From Metabacillus crassostreae (GTDB lineage: Bacteria; Bacillota; Bacilli; Bacillales; Bacillaceae): a stretch of DNA of 64,000 nt. Shown in pieces: positions 34,785 to 44,209 of the stretch. Where the stretch lies: positions 248,001 through 312,000 of the forward strand of contig NZ_JAFBDU010000004.1 of the NCBI RefSeq assembly GCF_016908395.1, given 5' to 3'. The notes beneath the pieces are model-generated. The model worked only from the letters and a program-made list of their open reading frames with translations. It searched no databases and had not been told where the DNA came from. Numbering within the stretch: the stretch's first letter is position 1; each line of letters opens with the position of its first letter. The translations under genes and the position numbers were made by a program.

Positions 34785-35792
34785 ATGACTGAAATTATCC
34801 TACATAATTTATTATCACCTGTTGTTTTATTTTTTGTATTAGGACTCATTGCGGCTATTTTTAAGTCTGACTTAAAATTCCCCAATGGATTAAGTGAAGG
34901 ATTAAGTATTTATCTATTAATTGCTATAGGAATAAAAGGGGGAATTGAGCTATCTCATTACTCAATTCAATCAGTACTTGGACCAATAGTAGGAGCATTA
35001 TTTTTGGGGGTAATCATTCCCTTTATCACGCTTTTCATATTAAAGCTAATGAAAATGGATTTGAAAAACTCGATCGGCTTAGCAGCAACCTACGGCTCGA
35101 TAAGCATTGTGACATATGGAGCGGCGATTTCATTTCTTGACAAAAATGGAACAGCTTATGAAGGGTTTATGAATGCATTGGTAGTTCTTATGGAAAGCCC
35201 GGCAATCTTAGTTTCACTGCTACTGTTAAAAACGCTAGAAAATAAGAATAGTGGTTTAGTACTTTCTACTCGTAATATCGGGTTTGTGCCAGCTTATGCA
35301 AATTTGTTTGATAAAGAAGTTATTCGAGAAAGCCTTTTTGGAAAAAGCATCTTACTTCTAGTAGGAAGTATGTTAATAGGTTGGGTGCTAGGCGAACGTG
35401 CAGTACCAATGGTGAAGCCGTTATTTATGGATTTGTATAGTAGTGTTTTAATTCTGTTTTTGTTGAATATGGGATTGATTGCAGGACAGCGATTGCCTGA
35501 GGTTAAAAAGCATGGAATGAAATTAGTTCTTTTTGGACTTCTTACACCAGTATTATTTGGCAGCTTAGGTGTTCTTGTTGGAAGCATGGTTGGTTTATCT
35601 TTAGGCGGTGTGACTTTAATGGGAGTTTTAGCAGGAAGTGCGTCTTATATAGCGGCACCTGCTGCATTAAAAACGTCTGTCCCTGAAGCAAATCCATCTA
35701 TCTATTTGGGCCTAGCACTAGGAATAACTTTTCCGTTCAATTTAATTATTGGAATACCTGTTTTTTATGAATTAGCAAAATGGATACAATAG
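34785..35792 (+). CDS. sodium-dependent bicarbonate transporter family permease (SbtA-like)
   Basis: A 335-residue membrane protein with about ten helices and the SbtA/DUF897 pattern: LGLIAAIFKSDLKFPN, GIKGGIELSHY, GGVTLMGVLAGSASYIAAPAA. Cyanobacterial SbtA imports HCO3- with Na+. TTAGGAGGG precedes the ATG. The following gene starts 12 nt after its stop codon and encodes a carbonic-anhydrase-like protein, which fits a role in inorganic carbon supply. No PII-like SbtB gene is adjacent. Confidence 0.85.
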   Translation: MTEIILHNLLSPVVLFFVLGLIAAIFKSDLKFPNGLSEGLSIYLLIAIGIKGGIELSHYSIQSVLGPIVGALFLGVIIPFITLFILKLMKMDLKNSIGLAATYGSISIVTYGAAISFLDKNGTAYEGFMNALVVLMESPAILVSLLLLKTLENKNSGLVLSTRNIGFVPAYANLFDKEVIRESLFGKSILLLVGSMLIGWVLGERAVPMVKPLFMDLYSSVLILFLLNMGLIAGQRLPEVKKHGMKLVLFGLLTPVLFGSLGVLVGSMVGLSLGGVTLMGVLAGSASYIAAPAALKTSVPEANPSIYLGLALGITFPFNLIIGIPVFYELAKWIQ

Positions 35793-35803
35793 GAGGAAGC
35801 AAA

Positions 35804-36298
35804 ATGACAACATTAAATCATTCATCTCAAAATAAATCATTGGTTATAACTGGTGTTAATGAGGATACAAGGTTATTGGTTCAAAAGATTACAAATAAAA
35901 AAATAGAGGATTTAGTTATCTTCAGCAGTTTTGGTTCTGTTATTTCACAGCCCTTTGGATGTTTAATGAGAAATATAATTTTAGCAACTTATAAAGAAGA
36001 AATTGATGGAATCTATATCATTGGAGAAAACACATATGTAGAAGAAGTAATGAGTAAGGAAAGGCTATTAGAGAATATTCATGCTGCTGGGGTTTCAGAG
36101 GAATTAATAAACACTCTTAATTATATAGATGTTGTAAATCATGATTTACTAAAATGGTTAGCAGGTCCAGAGGATGTAAAGGAAACGATTAAAAACAATA
36201 TAGATTTAGTGAAAAATCATCCACTTATTATGAAAACAATCCCAATTTATGGATATTTAGTGGATGTGGAAACTGGCGAATTTGATGTTGTATCGTAA
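35804..36298 (+). CDS. beta-carbonic-anhydrase-like protein lacking the zinc ligands
   Basis: A 164-residue protein with the outline of a beta-carbonic anhydrase: VNEDTRLL where the active enzymes have C-x-D-x-R, MRNIILAT where they have the RNAG segment, IYIIGENTYVEE where they have GHxxCG, and a C-terminal IYGYLVDVETGEFDVV. The zinc-binding Cys, His and Cys are therefore absent. It could be a structural or regulatory partner of the transporter. ATG 35804 follows AGGAGG; upstream ATG 35780 does not. It is the second gene of the SbtA-like operon. Confidence 0.65.
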   Translation: MTTLNHSSQNKSLVITGVNEDTRLLVQKITNKKIEDLVIFSSFGSVISQPFGCLMRNIILATYKEEIDGIYIIGENTYVEEVMSKERLLENIHAAGVSEELINTLNYIDVVNHDLLKWLAGPEDVKETIKNNIDLVKNHPLIMKTIPIYGYLVDVETGEFDVVS

Positions 36299-36311
36299 GA
36301 GTTTAGTGTAA

Positions 36312-36376
36312 ATGGGGACAGGCAATTTCTAAGGGAATGGAGTGAACTTAGAAATTGAACCTGTTCCTTTTTAATA
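36312..36376 (+). terminator. terminator of the SbtA-like operon
   Basis: Long stem GGGGACAGG..AATTTCTAAG / CTTAGAAATT..CCTGTTCC, followed by TTTTTAAT. Confidence 0.8.
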
Positions 36377-36394
36377 TTATCTTAGTAGTGATTT

Positions 36395-36424
36395 TTCGAC
36401 AAAAACCGGGTGGTGACAGGCACC
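36395..36424 (+). repeat. dispersed 30-bp repeat, copy D
   Basis: TTCGACAAAAACCGGGTGG then TGACAGGCACC, upstream of the DUF418 gene. Confidence 0.9.
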
Positions 36425-36504
36425 TTTCATTTTTTTACAGTAATTACAATCTTTATAAGATATAATGGTTGTTGGATTAATTATATTTTATAAAGGGTGA
36501 GGAA

Positions 36505-37740
36505 ATGATGAGTTCTTCTTTGTCTGTTTTAGGGAAAGAGCGGATTGTGACGATTGATATTATTCGGGGGTTTGCATTGTTTGGGATTTTTCTTGTTAAT
36601 ATGCCAGCTTTTCATTCGTCTGAATTTCTATCGATGTTATATGGTGTTGAGCATGCACATACAGGAGCAGATTATTGGTTAGATTTCTTTTTTACATTAT
36701 TTATTGATATGAAATTCTTTACGATCTTTTCGTTTTTATTTGGTCTAGGTTTTTATATTTTTATGAGTCGAGCAGAAGAAAAGGGCTTGAAAATGAAAAG
36801 GCTTTTTACAAGAAGAATGGTTGCTTTGCTTGTAATAGGTTTATTGCATTTAATATTATTATGGTTTGGTGACATTTTACATACTTACGCAATAACAGGG
36901 TTTTTATTGTTGTTTTTCTATAAGCGTAAAATAAAAACGATGATTATCTGGGCAATTAGTTTACTTGTTGTATTCAATTTGTTTTTGAGTCTATCATTAA
37001 TTTTACCTGAATCTATACTTGATGAAATAAACCAAGAATCGATTATGATTTATGAAGAAAAGATAGATGAATATGTTGAGACTTATGAATCTGCAGGTTA
37101 TGCTGAGTGGGTGTCTTATCGAATTCAAACAGAAGTAATACCAGTGCTATCTAATTTAATCGGAAATATGATACCTATACTGGCGATGTTTCTATTTGGT
37201 TTAGCTGCTGGAAAAGCAGGGATTTTTAAACCAAATACAGTCCATCATGGTTTTATTAGAAAATTCCAGATAATCATGGGTGTTGTTAGCATTCCATTAC
37301 TGGTTTTCTTGGCTTTAGCTAAATTAGAATTGCTTGCAACAGGATTTAAAGGCGTTATTTATATTGAGTTATTTACAAGTTTAACTGGTGTAACTTTATG
37401 TTTCTTTTACATTTCAACGTTAACTCTACTATTAAAAAAACAGCAATGGCAAAAAAGGCTGCGTCCATTAGGTTATGCTGGACAGATGGCTCTTACAAAC
37501 TATTTAGCTCAGACTATCATTTGTATGGCAATTTTCGTTTTAGGAGGCTTGTATAATGATATAAGCTTATTAGCAGGAACAATCATATGTCTTGTGATCT
37601 TTGGACTCCAGATAGTAGTGAGTTATTACTGGCTAAAAACATACCAATTCGGACCATTTGAATGGTTATGGAGATCTGTTACCTATGGAAAGCTGCAATC
37701 AATTAAGAAGGTGAGTACTGTTAAGAATAAAGTTTCATAA
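36505..37740 (+). CDS. DUF418 family membrane protein
   Basis: A 411-residue membrane protein with about ten helices. The N-terminal RIVTIDIIRGFALFGIFLVN and the C-terminal DUF418 part (RPLGYAGQMALTNYLAQTII, FGPFEWLWRSVTYGK) are diagnostic of the YeiB/YxaH-like family. It is related to acyltransferase-3-type membrane proteins; the substrate is unknown. GGGTGAGGA precedes two consecutive ATG codons; 36508 is equally possible. Confidence 0.88.
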   Translation: MMSSSLSVLGKERIVTIDIIRGFALFGIFLVNMPAFHSSEFLSMLYGVEHAHTGADYWLDFFFTLFIDMKFFTIFSFLFGLGFYIFMSRAEEKGLKMKRLFTRRMVALLVIGLLHLILLWFGDILHTYAITGFLLLFFYKRKIKTMIIWAISLLVVFNLFLSLSLILPESILDEINQESIMIYEEKIDEYVETYESAGYAEWVSYRIQTEVIPVLSNLIGNMIPILAMFLFGLAAGKAGIFKPNTVHHGFIRKFQIIMGVVSIPLLVFLALAKLELLATGFKGVIYIELFTSLTGVTLCFFYISTLTLLLKKQQWQKRLRPLGYAGQMALTNYLAQTIICMAIFVLGGLYNDISLLAGTIICLVIFGLQIVVSYYWLKTYQFGPFEWLWRSVTYGKLQSIKKVSTVKNKVS

Positions 37741-37834
37741 TAAAACATATCGTTTATCAGAGAGAAATACGTTATGGTGGTATGAATTGAATTGTCTCAA
37801 TTGATAGGAGCAAATAATAGTATATCTTCACAAT

Positions 37835-37864
37835 AAAAAAGTCCTTAAATGGACTTTTTTTATT
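37835..37864 (+). terminator. terminator of the DUF418 gene
   Basis: Stem AAAAAGTCC / GGACTTTTT with a TTAAAT loop and a T run. Confidence 0.9.
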
Positions 37865-37939
37865 TCCTAACATTCATGACAACACACACATAATTGATTT
37901 TTTTACCAAATGTGTTGATCATAGTAAAAAAGGGAAATA

Positions 37940-38044
37940 ATGATTTACATAGACGACTACTTACTGAAAGAGGGATTGTTATCAGTTTGTGTTTATCTCA
38001 AAGTACATTTTTTGAAGTCTAAAAGCAACAAAGTTTATAATTAG
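37940..38044 (+). CDS. possible 34-residue leader peptide before crtP
   Basis: A 34-codon frame with AAAGGG 3-4 nt before the ATG. Its stop codon overlaps the AGGAGG of crtP. The product (start MIYIDDYLLKEGLL, end SNKVYN) has no recognisable family. It may be a translated leader or chance; otherwise the 315-bp gap before crtP is empty. Confidence 0.3.
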   Translation: MIYIDDYLLKEGLLSVCVYLKVHFLKSKSNKVYN

Positions 38045-38056
38045 GAGGAAAATATC

Positions 38057-39565
38057 TTGAGAAAAAAAGTGACTGTCATTGGTGGAGGATTAGCTGGTAT
38101 GTCTGTGGCAATTCGTTTAGCAGCTGAAAAGTATGATGTGACAATTTTGGAGAAAGGTGAACGACTTGGTGGAAAGCTTAATATTCGTAAAGGTAATGGA
38201 TTTACGTTTGATACAGGTCCTTCGATTTTAACGATGCCATGGGTACTTGCAAAGCTATTTTCAGATGTAGGGAAAAATGTCCATGATTATCTTGATATTG
38301 TTCGAGTTGAGCCAGGTTGGCGAACTTTTTTTGAGGATGGAACTAAAATTGATTTAACAAGTGATTTACCAACAATGCTTCAAGAGATAAAAAAAGTATC
38401 TGTTGAAGATTCGCAATCCTTTCTTTCTTATCTTCAATATTGCGAAAAGCAATATGACCTCATGATGAAAAGCTTCTATAAAGAGAATATAAGTGGGTTA
38501 CAAGATTTACGTAAAAAACATCCATTAAAGGAATTATTAATGATGGATCCGATGAAATCTCTTGATCAAGCAACAAGTAAATTCTTCAAAGATAAACATA
38601 TTCAACAATTGATGAACTTTTTAATTATGTATATTGGATCTTCACCATATCAAGCACCTGCAATACTTAGTCAGCTTGCACATGTTCAGCTTGGAATTGG
38701 TGTGTATTATGTAAAGGGTGGTATGTACAAGATTGCAGAGGCAATGGAACAGCTTTTACAAGAGCTTGGTGTTAAGATACATCTAAATAGTACAGTTACA
38801 GAAATCGCGAAAACAGGTAATTTGGTTAATAAGGTAATAACTGAAAATGGTGAGCACTATTCATCTGATCTAGTTGTTTCAAATTTAGAGGTTATCCCTT
38901 TTTATCAATCAATGTTAAGTGATGAAGCAGAGAAAAATCGGGCAACAATGGATTTAAAGAAGAAATATGAACCAACTGTATCAGGGTTAGTGCTATTGTT
39001 AGGTGTAAATAAAAAATATGACCATTTAGCTCATCATAATTTCTTCTTTTCAGAAGATCCAAAGAAAGAGTTCGATCAAATTTTTAATAAAAAGCAGTTA
39101 GCTGATGATCCTACCGTTTATATTGGTATTTCATCAAAATCAGATTCCTCTCAAGCTCCTGAAGGGAAAGAGAATTTATTTGTTCTCACTCATGTGCCAC
39201 CTCTAAAGGAAGGGGAAACATGGGAGCAGTATAAAGACTCTTATCGAGAGCTAGTGCTTTCAAAGCTAGAGCGTATGGGAATGTCAGATTTACGTGAATC
39301 AATTGAGTTTGAATATAGCTTTACTCCTGATGATTTGAAGCAATTATATGGGGCAAATGGTGGTTCTATTTATGGTGTTGTGACAGATAAGAAGATGAAT
39401 GGTGGATTTAAAATTCCTAGCAGAAGTAAGCTATATGAAAATGTTTATTTTGTAGGAGGATCAACTCACCCAGGTGGAGGAGTTCCGATGGTTACATTGT
39501 CAGGCCAGTTAACAGCAGACCTTATTTTAGGAGACGAAAATAAGGAAGGAAAAAGAATCGGTTAA
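38057..39565 (+). CDS. crtP: 4,4'-diaponeurosporene oxygenase (CrtP)
   Basis: A 502-residue CrtI-family flavoenzyme. The N-terminal FAD motif is VIGGGLAGMS. DTGPSILTMPWVLAKLF, SNLEVIPFY and the C-terminal VGGSTHPGGGVPMVTLSGQ match S. aureus CrtP better than the desaturase CrtN. CrtP oxidises the terminal methyl of diaponeurosporene to an aldehyde or acid. It starts at TTG behind AGGAGG. crtQ and crtO follow, as expected for a staphyloxanthin-like C30 pathway. CrtN activity cannot be excluded. Confidence 0.82.
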   Translation: MRKKVTVIGGGLAGMSVAIRLAAEKYDVTILEKGERLGGKLNIRKGNGFTFDTGPSILTMPWVLAKLFSDVGKNVHDYLDIVRVEPGWRTFFEDGTKIDLTSDLPTMLQEIKKVSVEDSQSFLSYLQYCEKQYDLMMKSFYKENISGLQDLRKKHPLKELLMMDPMKSLDQATSKFFKDKHIQQLMNFLIMYIGSSPYQAPAILSQLAHVQLGIGVYYVKGGMYKIAEAMEQLLQELGVKIHLNSTVTEIAKTGNLVNKVITENGEHYSSDLVVSNLEVIPFYQSMLSDEAEKNRATMDLKKKYEPTVSGLVLLLGVNKKYDHLAHHNFFFSEDPKKEFDQIFNKKQLADDPTVYIGISSKSDSSQAPEGKENLFVLTHVPPLKEGETWEQYKDSYRELVLSKLERMGMSDLRESIEFEYSFTPDDLKQLYGANGGSIYGVVTDKKMNGGFKIPSRSKLYENVYFVGGSTHPGGGVPMVTLSGQLTADLILGDENKEGKRIG

Positions 39566-39611
39566 TGTGATAACAAATAATAATCAATGAAATTTATCCA
39601 AAAGGAGATAA

Positions 39612-40733
39612 ATGATGATTGCTGGGATATTAGCTATTAGTTTATTTCTGATTTTGTGCTATCATGTACCGAAAATTAAGCTAGGTAATCTTGAGAATGA
39701 TGGAAGTGCTATAAAATCACTGTCTATTATTATTCCTGCAAGAAATGAAGAAGAAACAATTCGTACAATCCTTAACTCAATTAAATCTCAAGCTGATCAA
39801 CCTCTTGAGATTATTGTTGTTGATGATCATTCTTCAGATCAAACAAAAAATATTGCCTTAGAATATAATGTTAAGGTAGTTGATAATCCACCGTTACCAC
39901 AAGGCTGGCTAGGAAAATCTTGGGCTTGCTGGAATGGAGCAAGAGTTGCTAAAGGTGATTATCTTATGTTTGTGGATGCAGATACATGGTTTGCACCAAA
40001 TGGAATGAAAAATGCTATTTTATTCTTTGAAAGCAGCAAATATGAAATAATAACCATACATCCTTATCATCATATGAAAAAGTTTTATGAGAAATTTTCT
40101 AGTTTTTTTCATCTTATTGTATTTATCTCTAGTGGTGTGACTGTGACACCTTTGTTGAGCAAAAGATTGATCAACAAAGGTGGATTTGGCCAAAGTTTAC
40201 TTTGCAAACGTACTAGCTATTTTTCCATTGGTGGACACGAGTCGATTAAAGGTGAAGTTGTAGAGAATCTTGCATTTGTACAGCATGCATCTGCACGTAA
40301 CAATTCGGTTTATGCTATTGGTGGATATGATGTGATTAATATGAGGATGTATCATAATGGGATTTCTAGTGTTTTTAAAGGCTGGGGTAAAAGCTTTGCA
40401 TCTGGATCAAAAAAGACACAGCCTGTTTTGATGATTTTTATAGTGCTGTGGATTTCAAGTTTGTTTACTTTTTTAACAAACAGTTTCACGATAATAGTGG
40501 ATAATCCTTATATATTTCTTATTATATATAGTACAATTTCTTTTTTATTTTATAAAATGTTAAAAGTGATCGGCAATTTTACTGTTTTAGATGCTTTTTT
40601 ATTTCCATTACATATACTCTTTTTTCTCGCTGTTTTTTGTTTTTCATTGTTAAAAACGTATGTTTTAAAGAATACATCATGGAAGGGTCGCACAATTATT
40701 ATGACAAAGCATGGAGATGATCAAGAGCTATGA
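39612..40733 (+). CDS. crtQ: 4,4'-diaponeurosporenoate glycosyltransferase (CrtQ)
   Basis: A 373-residue family 2 glycosyltransferase, the same length as CrtQ. An N-terminal membrane helix precedes the GT-A domain (SIIIPARNEEETI, VVDDHSSD, DADTWF as the DxD region) and the C-terminus holds three to four more helices. It would attach a sugar to the carotenoid carboxylate. AAAGGAG precedes the ATG. Its stop overlaps the start of crtO by 4 nt. Confidence 0.88.
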   Translation: MMIAGILAISLFLILCYHVPKIKLGNLENDGSAIKSLSIIIPARNEEETIRTILNSIKSQADQPLEIIVVDDHSSDQTKNIALEYNVKVVDNPPLPQGWLGKSWACWNGARVAKGDYLMFVDADTWFAPNGMKNAILFFESSKYEIITIHPYHHMKKFYEKFSSFFHLIVFISSGVTVTPLLSKRLINKGGFGQSLLCKRTSYFSIGGHESIKGEVVENLAFVQHASARNNSVYAIGGYDVINMRMYHNGISSVFKGWGKSFASGSKKTQPVLMIFIVLWISSLFTFLTNSFTIIVDNPYIFLIIYSTISFLFYKMLKVIGNFTVLDAFLFPLHILFFLAVFCFSLLKTYVLKNTSWKGRTIIMTKHGDDQEL

Positions 40734-41245
40734 TCTTCCTACTTAATGTGCTTTTATGGCTAATAATTCATCTGCTTGGGGCTTATATTCCTTCTAAGTT
40801 TAATGCAGCTTTCATAAACAAATTCACCCTTCTTGATGCTGTTAACCAGTGGGAAATTCCTATCTATGAGAAACTAAAAGTGAAAAGGTGGAAAGAAAAG
40901 CTTCCAGATGGCGGAGATTGGACGAAGGGCGGAATAAAAAAGAAGAATATTAATATTAGAAGTAAGGAAGGAATCGAACGATTTTTACTTGAAACAAAAA
41001 GAGCAGAACTATCTCACTGGCTACAAATCCTTCCTGCTCCAATTTTCTTCACATTTAATGATCCACTCTCAGGAATTATTATGATCATCTATGCATTTTC
41101 CTTTAACATCCCGTTTATAATAATTCAGCGATACAATCGATATCGATTGATTCGGTGCCTGTCACGACCCGGATATTGTCGAAATTCTTTCGACAAATCT
41201 CGGGGCGTGACAGGCACGCAATCAAAAATAAAGGAGATAACATGA
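40730..41245 (+). CDS. crtO: glycosyl-4,4'-diaponeurosporenoate acyltransferase (CrtO) with a repeat-derived tail
   Basis: A 171-residue membrane acyltransferase. [16 protein letters not shown] and [16 protein letters not shown] match CrtO of S. aureus, which adds a fatty acid to the sugar. After [10 protein letters not shown] the frame runs through the palindromic dispersed repeat at 41154-41217, which encodes about 22 residues ([12 protein letters not shown] and on), and stops at TGA overlapping the selO ATG. The native C-terminus has evidently been replaced. The core looks intact. Confidence 0.82.
   Translation: MIFLLNVLLWLIIHLLGAYIPSKFNAAFINKFTLLDAVNQWEIPIYEKLKVKRWKEKLPDGGDWTKGGIKKKNINIRSKEGIERFLLETKRAELSHWLQILPAPIFFTFNDPLSGIIMIIYAFSFNIPFIIIQRYNRYRLIRCLSRPGYCRNSFDKSRGVTGTQSKIKEIT
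41154..41217. repeat. dispersed repeat, copy E: complete palindrome
   Basis: Two arms back to back: GGTGCCTGTCACGACCCGG..TTGTCGAA and TTCGACAA..CGGGGCGTGACAGGCAC, joined by a short loop. Other loci carry only one arm. It lies in the 3' end of crtO, immediately before selO. Confidence 0.92.
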
Positions 41246-42720
41246 CTAATCGTAAAGAGAGCAATCAAATAGGTTGGAATATAGATAACAGTTATGCTCG
41301 TTTGCCTCAATCATTTTACACAATTCAAGAGCTAAATCCTGTGAGTTCGCCAGAGATGATTATTCTTAATCATGATTTGGCAAAGACTTTAGGGTTAAAT
41401 GCGAAAGAGCTGGAAAGTGATGAGACTTTATCAGTGTTTGCTGGAAATAAGAAGCTAGAAGATGCTAAACCTCTTGCTCAGGCCTATGCTGGTCACCAAT
41501 TTGGACATTTTAATATGCTGGGCGACGGACGTGCGTTGCTGCTTGGTGAGCAAATTACCCCTAATGGTGAAACAGTTGATATACAGCTTAAGGGCTCAGG
41601 TAGAACAAAGTATTCTCGTGGTGGTGATGGTAGAGCAGCTATTGGACCAATGCTTCGAGAGTATATAATAAGCGAGGCAATGTATGCTCTAGGTATCCCA
41701 ACAACAAGAAGCTTAGCTGTTGTGGCAACTGGAGAAAAGATCATACGGGAAACAGAGCTTCCTGGTGCGATTTTAACTCGTATAGCAGCTAGTCATTTAC
41801 GCGTTGGTACATTCGAATATGCTGCCAATTTTACTACTATTGAAGAATTAAAGGACTTGGCTGACTATACAATAAAGCGTCATTTTCCGGAGCTTGCTTC
41901 AGATGAAAATAAATATCTATCTCTATTAAATGAGGTAATTAAACGTCAGGCTTCACTTATCGCAAAATGGCAGCTAGTTGGATTTATCCACGGTGTTATG
42001 AATACTGATAACGTTACGATCAGTGGTGAAACCATTGACTATGGTCCATGTGCCTTTATGAATGAATATGACCCAGCAACAGTATATAGCTCGATTGACG
42101 TTCAAGGTCGCTATGCCTATGGAAATCAGCCTAAGATTGGTGGCTGGAATTTAGCTCGATTTGCTGAAGCCTTGATTCCAATATTAGATGAAGATGAGGA
42201 AAAAGCTCTCAAATTAGCACAGAATGCTGTTTTAGAATTTCCAAAATTGTATCATAGCAACTGGCTCACAGGGATGAGAGCAAAGCTAGGTCTTTTTACA
42301 GAAGAAGCAGAAGATGAATCATTGATTGAAAACCTTCTAGAAATAATGAAAAAACAACGTGCTGATTTTACGAATACATTCAGAGCCTTATCTCATGATA
42401 AAAATGAAGCTAGCAATGTAGACTTGTTTAATACACCTGAATTTTCTGAATGGCATCAAAAATGGCATGAAAGATTAAGTAAACAAGAGGAGTCACTAGA
42501 ACAATCCTTTGAATTGATGAAAAGTAGTAATCCTGCAGTAATTCCGAGAAATCACAGGGTTGAAGAAGCATTAAAGGCAGCAGTAGAAAATGAAGATTAT
42601 CGTGTAATGGAGAACTTACTTGAAATACTTTCAAATCCATATAAAGACACTATGGAACCAAGTTACTGTTCGTTACCACCTGAATCATCAGGACCTTATC
42701 GAACTTACTGTGGAACGTAA
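41242..42720 (+). CDS. selO: SelO/YdiU-family protein adenylyltransferase
   Basis: A 492-residue SelO-type pseudokinase that AMPylates proteins. Seen are [24 protein letters not shown], the nucleotide-binding [16 protein letters not shown], and the metal-binding [31 protein letters not shown] precedes ATG 41242. The frame continues upstream into the repeat, but that part is not native. It probably shares a transcript with crtPQO through the ATGA overlap. Confidence 0.92.
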   Translation: MTNRKESNQIGWNIDNSYARLPQSFYTIQELNPVSSPEMIILNHDLAKTLGLNAKELESDETLSVFAGNKKLEDAKPLAQAYAGHQFGHFNMLGDGRALLLGEQITPNGETVDIQLKGSGRTKYSRGGDGRAAIGPMLREYIISEAMYALGIPTTRSLAVVATGEKIIRETELPGAILTRIAASHLRVGTFEYAANFTTIEELKDLADYTIKRHFPELASDENKYLSLLNEVIKRQASLIAKWQLVGFIHGVMNTDNVTISGETIDYGPCAFMNEYDPATVYSSIDVQGRYAYGNQPKIGGWNLARFAEALIPILDEDEEKALKLAQNAVLEFPKLYHSNWLTGMRAKLGLFTEEAEDESLIENLLEIMKKQRADFTNTFRALSHDKNEASNVDLFNTPEFSEWHQKWHERLSKQEESLEQSFELMKSSNPAVIPRNHRVEEALKAAVENEDYRVMENLLEILSNPYKDTMEPSYCSLPPESSGPYRTYCGT

Positions 42721-42730
42721 TACTAAAATT

Positions 42731-42795
42731 AGGGTCTGACCCCACTTGCTAATAGGGAATTTTATTATTAGTAGAGTTGAGTCAGATCTTTTTTA
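42731..42795 (+). terminator. imperfect long hairpin with GGGTCTGACCCC core
   Basis: GGTCTGACCCCACTTGCTAA pairs imperfectly with TTAGTAGAGTTGAGTCAGATC, followed by a T run. It probably ends the crtP-crtQ-crtO-selO transcript. A weaker poly-A/poly-T hairpin lies at about 42957-42986. Confidence 0.6.
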
Positions 42796-42992
42796 TTTGT
42801 ACTTTTTTCGGAAACCTATGCTTTTCGTTTCTTGAAGGATAGTACTTAATAAACCATGTAATTATCTTATAAGTATCTTTTGCCAATTATCAATGAAAAA
42901 GAAGACAAAAACACATAATAGTAAAATAAAAAATGGAAATAATAACTATCGGAACTGAAAAAACCCCGTGAATACAGGCTTTTTTGTTCTAA

Positions 42993-43023
42993 TATGACAT
43001 ATGTCATACCCTACATATGACAC
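42993..43023 (+). promoter_or_regulatory. DesR-type operator
   Basis: Perfect palindrome TATGACATATGTCATA (42993-43008) followed by a second half-site ACATATGAC (43013-43021). It lies about 45-75 bp before the predicted start of des transcription, the region bound by phosphorylated DesR in B. subtilis. Confidence 0.6.
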
Positions 43024-43030
43024 CTACTAC

Positions 43031-43059
43031 TTACAATGATATTTTTTGATCTCTATAAT
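43031..43059 (+). promoter_or_regulatory. sigma-A promoter of des
   Basis: TTACAA (43031-43036), 17 bp, consensus TATAAT (43054-43059), 35 bp before the ATG. Confidence 0.75.
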
Positions 43060-43094
43060 AAGACTTAACATCACATACGAAGGGAATTAACTAA

Positions 43095-44129
43095 ATGTCA
43101 AATCTTAAAACTTTGAAAAAAGAAATTGCTCCCTATGAAAAAGCAACAACAAAGGAAAGTATATGGCAAATAATTAATACTGTTGGCCCGTTTCTAATAT
43201 TGTGGATTCTTGCTTATCAAAGCTTGGCAATATCTTATTGGTTAGCTTTAGTACCAATCATAATTGCAGCCGGATTTTTAACAAGGATTTTCATTATATT
43301 CCATGATTGTACGCATTTCTCTTTCTTTAAAAGTCGTCGTGCTAATCGAATTCTTGGAACAATGATGGGTGTGTTAACATTATTCCCGTTTGATCAATGG
43401 GGACATGATCATGCTGTTCACCATGCGACAAGTGGTAATTTAGATAAGCGTGGAACAGGTGATATGTGGACTCTTACTGTTAAAGAATATAAAGAAGCAC
43501 CACTAAAGCTACGCTTAGCTTATCGTTTCTATCGTAATCCTTTTGTTATGTTTGGCTTAGGTCCGATATATGTTTTCTTATTGAAAAATAGATTTAATCG
43601 TAAAAATGCTAGGAAAAAAGAGCGTAATAACACATATTTAACAAATGTAATTATTGCAGCTTTAGTAGCAATTCTTTGTGTAACATTAGGATGGCAATCT
43701 TTCCTACTTGTGCAAGGATCAATTTTCATGATTTCAGGTTCTGTAGGTATTTGGTTGTTTTATGTACAACACACATTTGAGGATTCTTATTTTGAAGTGA
43801 ATAGTGAATGGGAATATGTTTTAGCAGCTGTTGAAGGAAGTTCTTTCTATAAACTGCCTAAATTTATGCAATTCCTAACTGGTAACATTGGTTATCACCA
43901 TGTTCATCACTTGAGCCCAAGAGTGCCTAACTATAAGCTTGAAGAAGCTCATAATAATACAGAACCATTACAAAATGTACCAACCATTTCACTTGCAACA
44001 AGCTTAAAATCACTTCGTTTCCGTCTTTGGGATGAGGATACTAAGAATTTTGTTAGCTTTAGAGATGTGAAGTCAGTGGCTCGGAAAGCTATAAATTCAC
44101 GTTCAACTCAACCAAAGCCTGAGCTTTAA
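43095..44129 (+). CDS. des: membrane acyl-lipid desaturase Des
   Basis: A 344-residue membrane desaturase. The three histidine boxes are HDCTH (near residue 75), HDHAVHH (about 111-117) and HHVHH (about 274-278). Four hydrophobic spans place the di-iron site in the cytosol. B. subtilis Des introduces a delta-5 double bond in phospholipid acyl chains on cold shock. The DesR-type operator upstream and a desR-like gene downstream support the name. Confidence 0.92.
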   Translation: MSNLKTLKKEIAPYEKATTKESIWQIINTVGPFLILWILAYQSLAISYWLALVPIIIAAGFLTRIFIIFHDCTHFSFFKSRRANRILGTMMGVLTLFPFDQWGHDHAVHHATSGNLDKRGTGDMWTLTVKEYKEAPLKLRLAYRFYRNPFVMFGLGPIYVFLLKNRFNRKNARKKERNNTYLTNVIIAALVAILCVTLGWQSFLLVQGSIFMISGSVGIWLFYVQHTFEDSYFEVNSEWEYVLAAVEGSSFYKLPKFMQFLTGNIGYHHVHHLSPRVPNYKLEEAHNNTEPLQNVPTISLATSLKSLRFRLWDEDTKNFVSFRDVKSVARKAINSRSTQPKPEL

Positions 44130-44146
44130 TTTTAGAAGCCCTGACC

Positions 44147-44182
44147 GATTCTCCTTTCACTAGTAAAGGAGAATCTTTACTT
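44147..44182 (+). terminator. terminator between des and desR-like gene
   Basis: Perfect 11-bp stem GATTCTCCTTT / AAAGGAGAATC with a 7-nt loop and TTTACTT tail. Confidence 0.75.
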
Positions 44183-44209
44183 AGTAACACCCATAAGGAG
44201 AGAACATAA

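Noticed and set aside
41155-41241. Extension of selO upstream into the repeat
   Set aside because: The frame is open, but the extension is encoded by the repeat and AAGGAGAT sits right before ATG 41242.
41125-41310. Minus-strand frame over the crtO-selO junction
   Set aside because: It is an antisense reading of the palindromic repeat and has no ribosome binding site.
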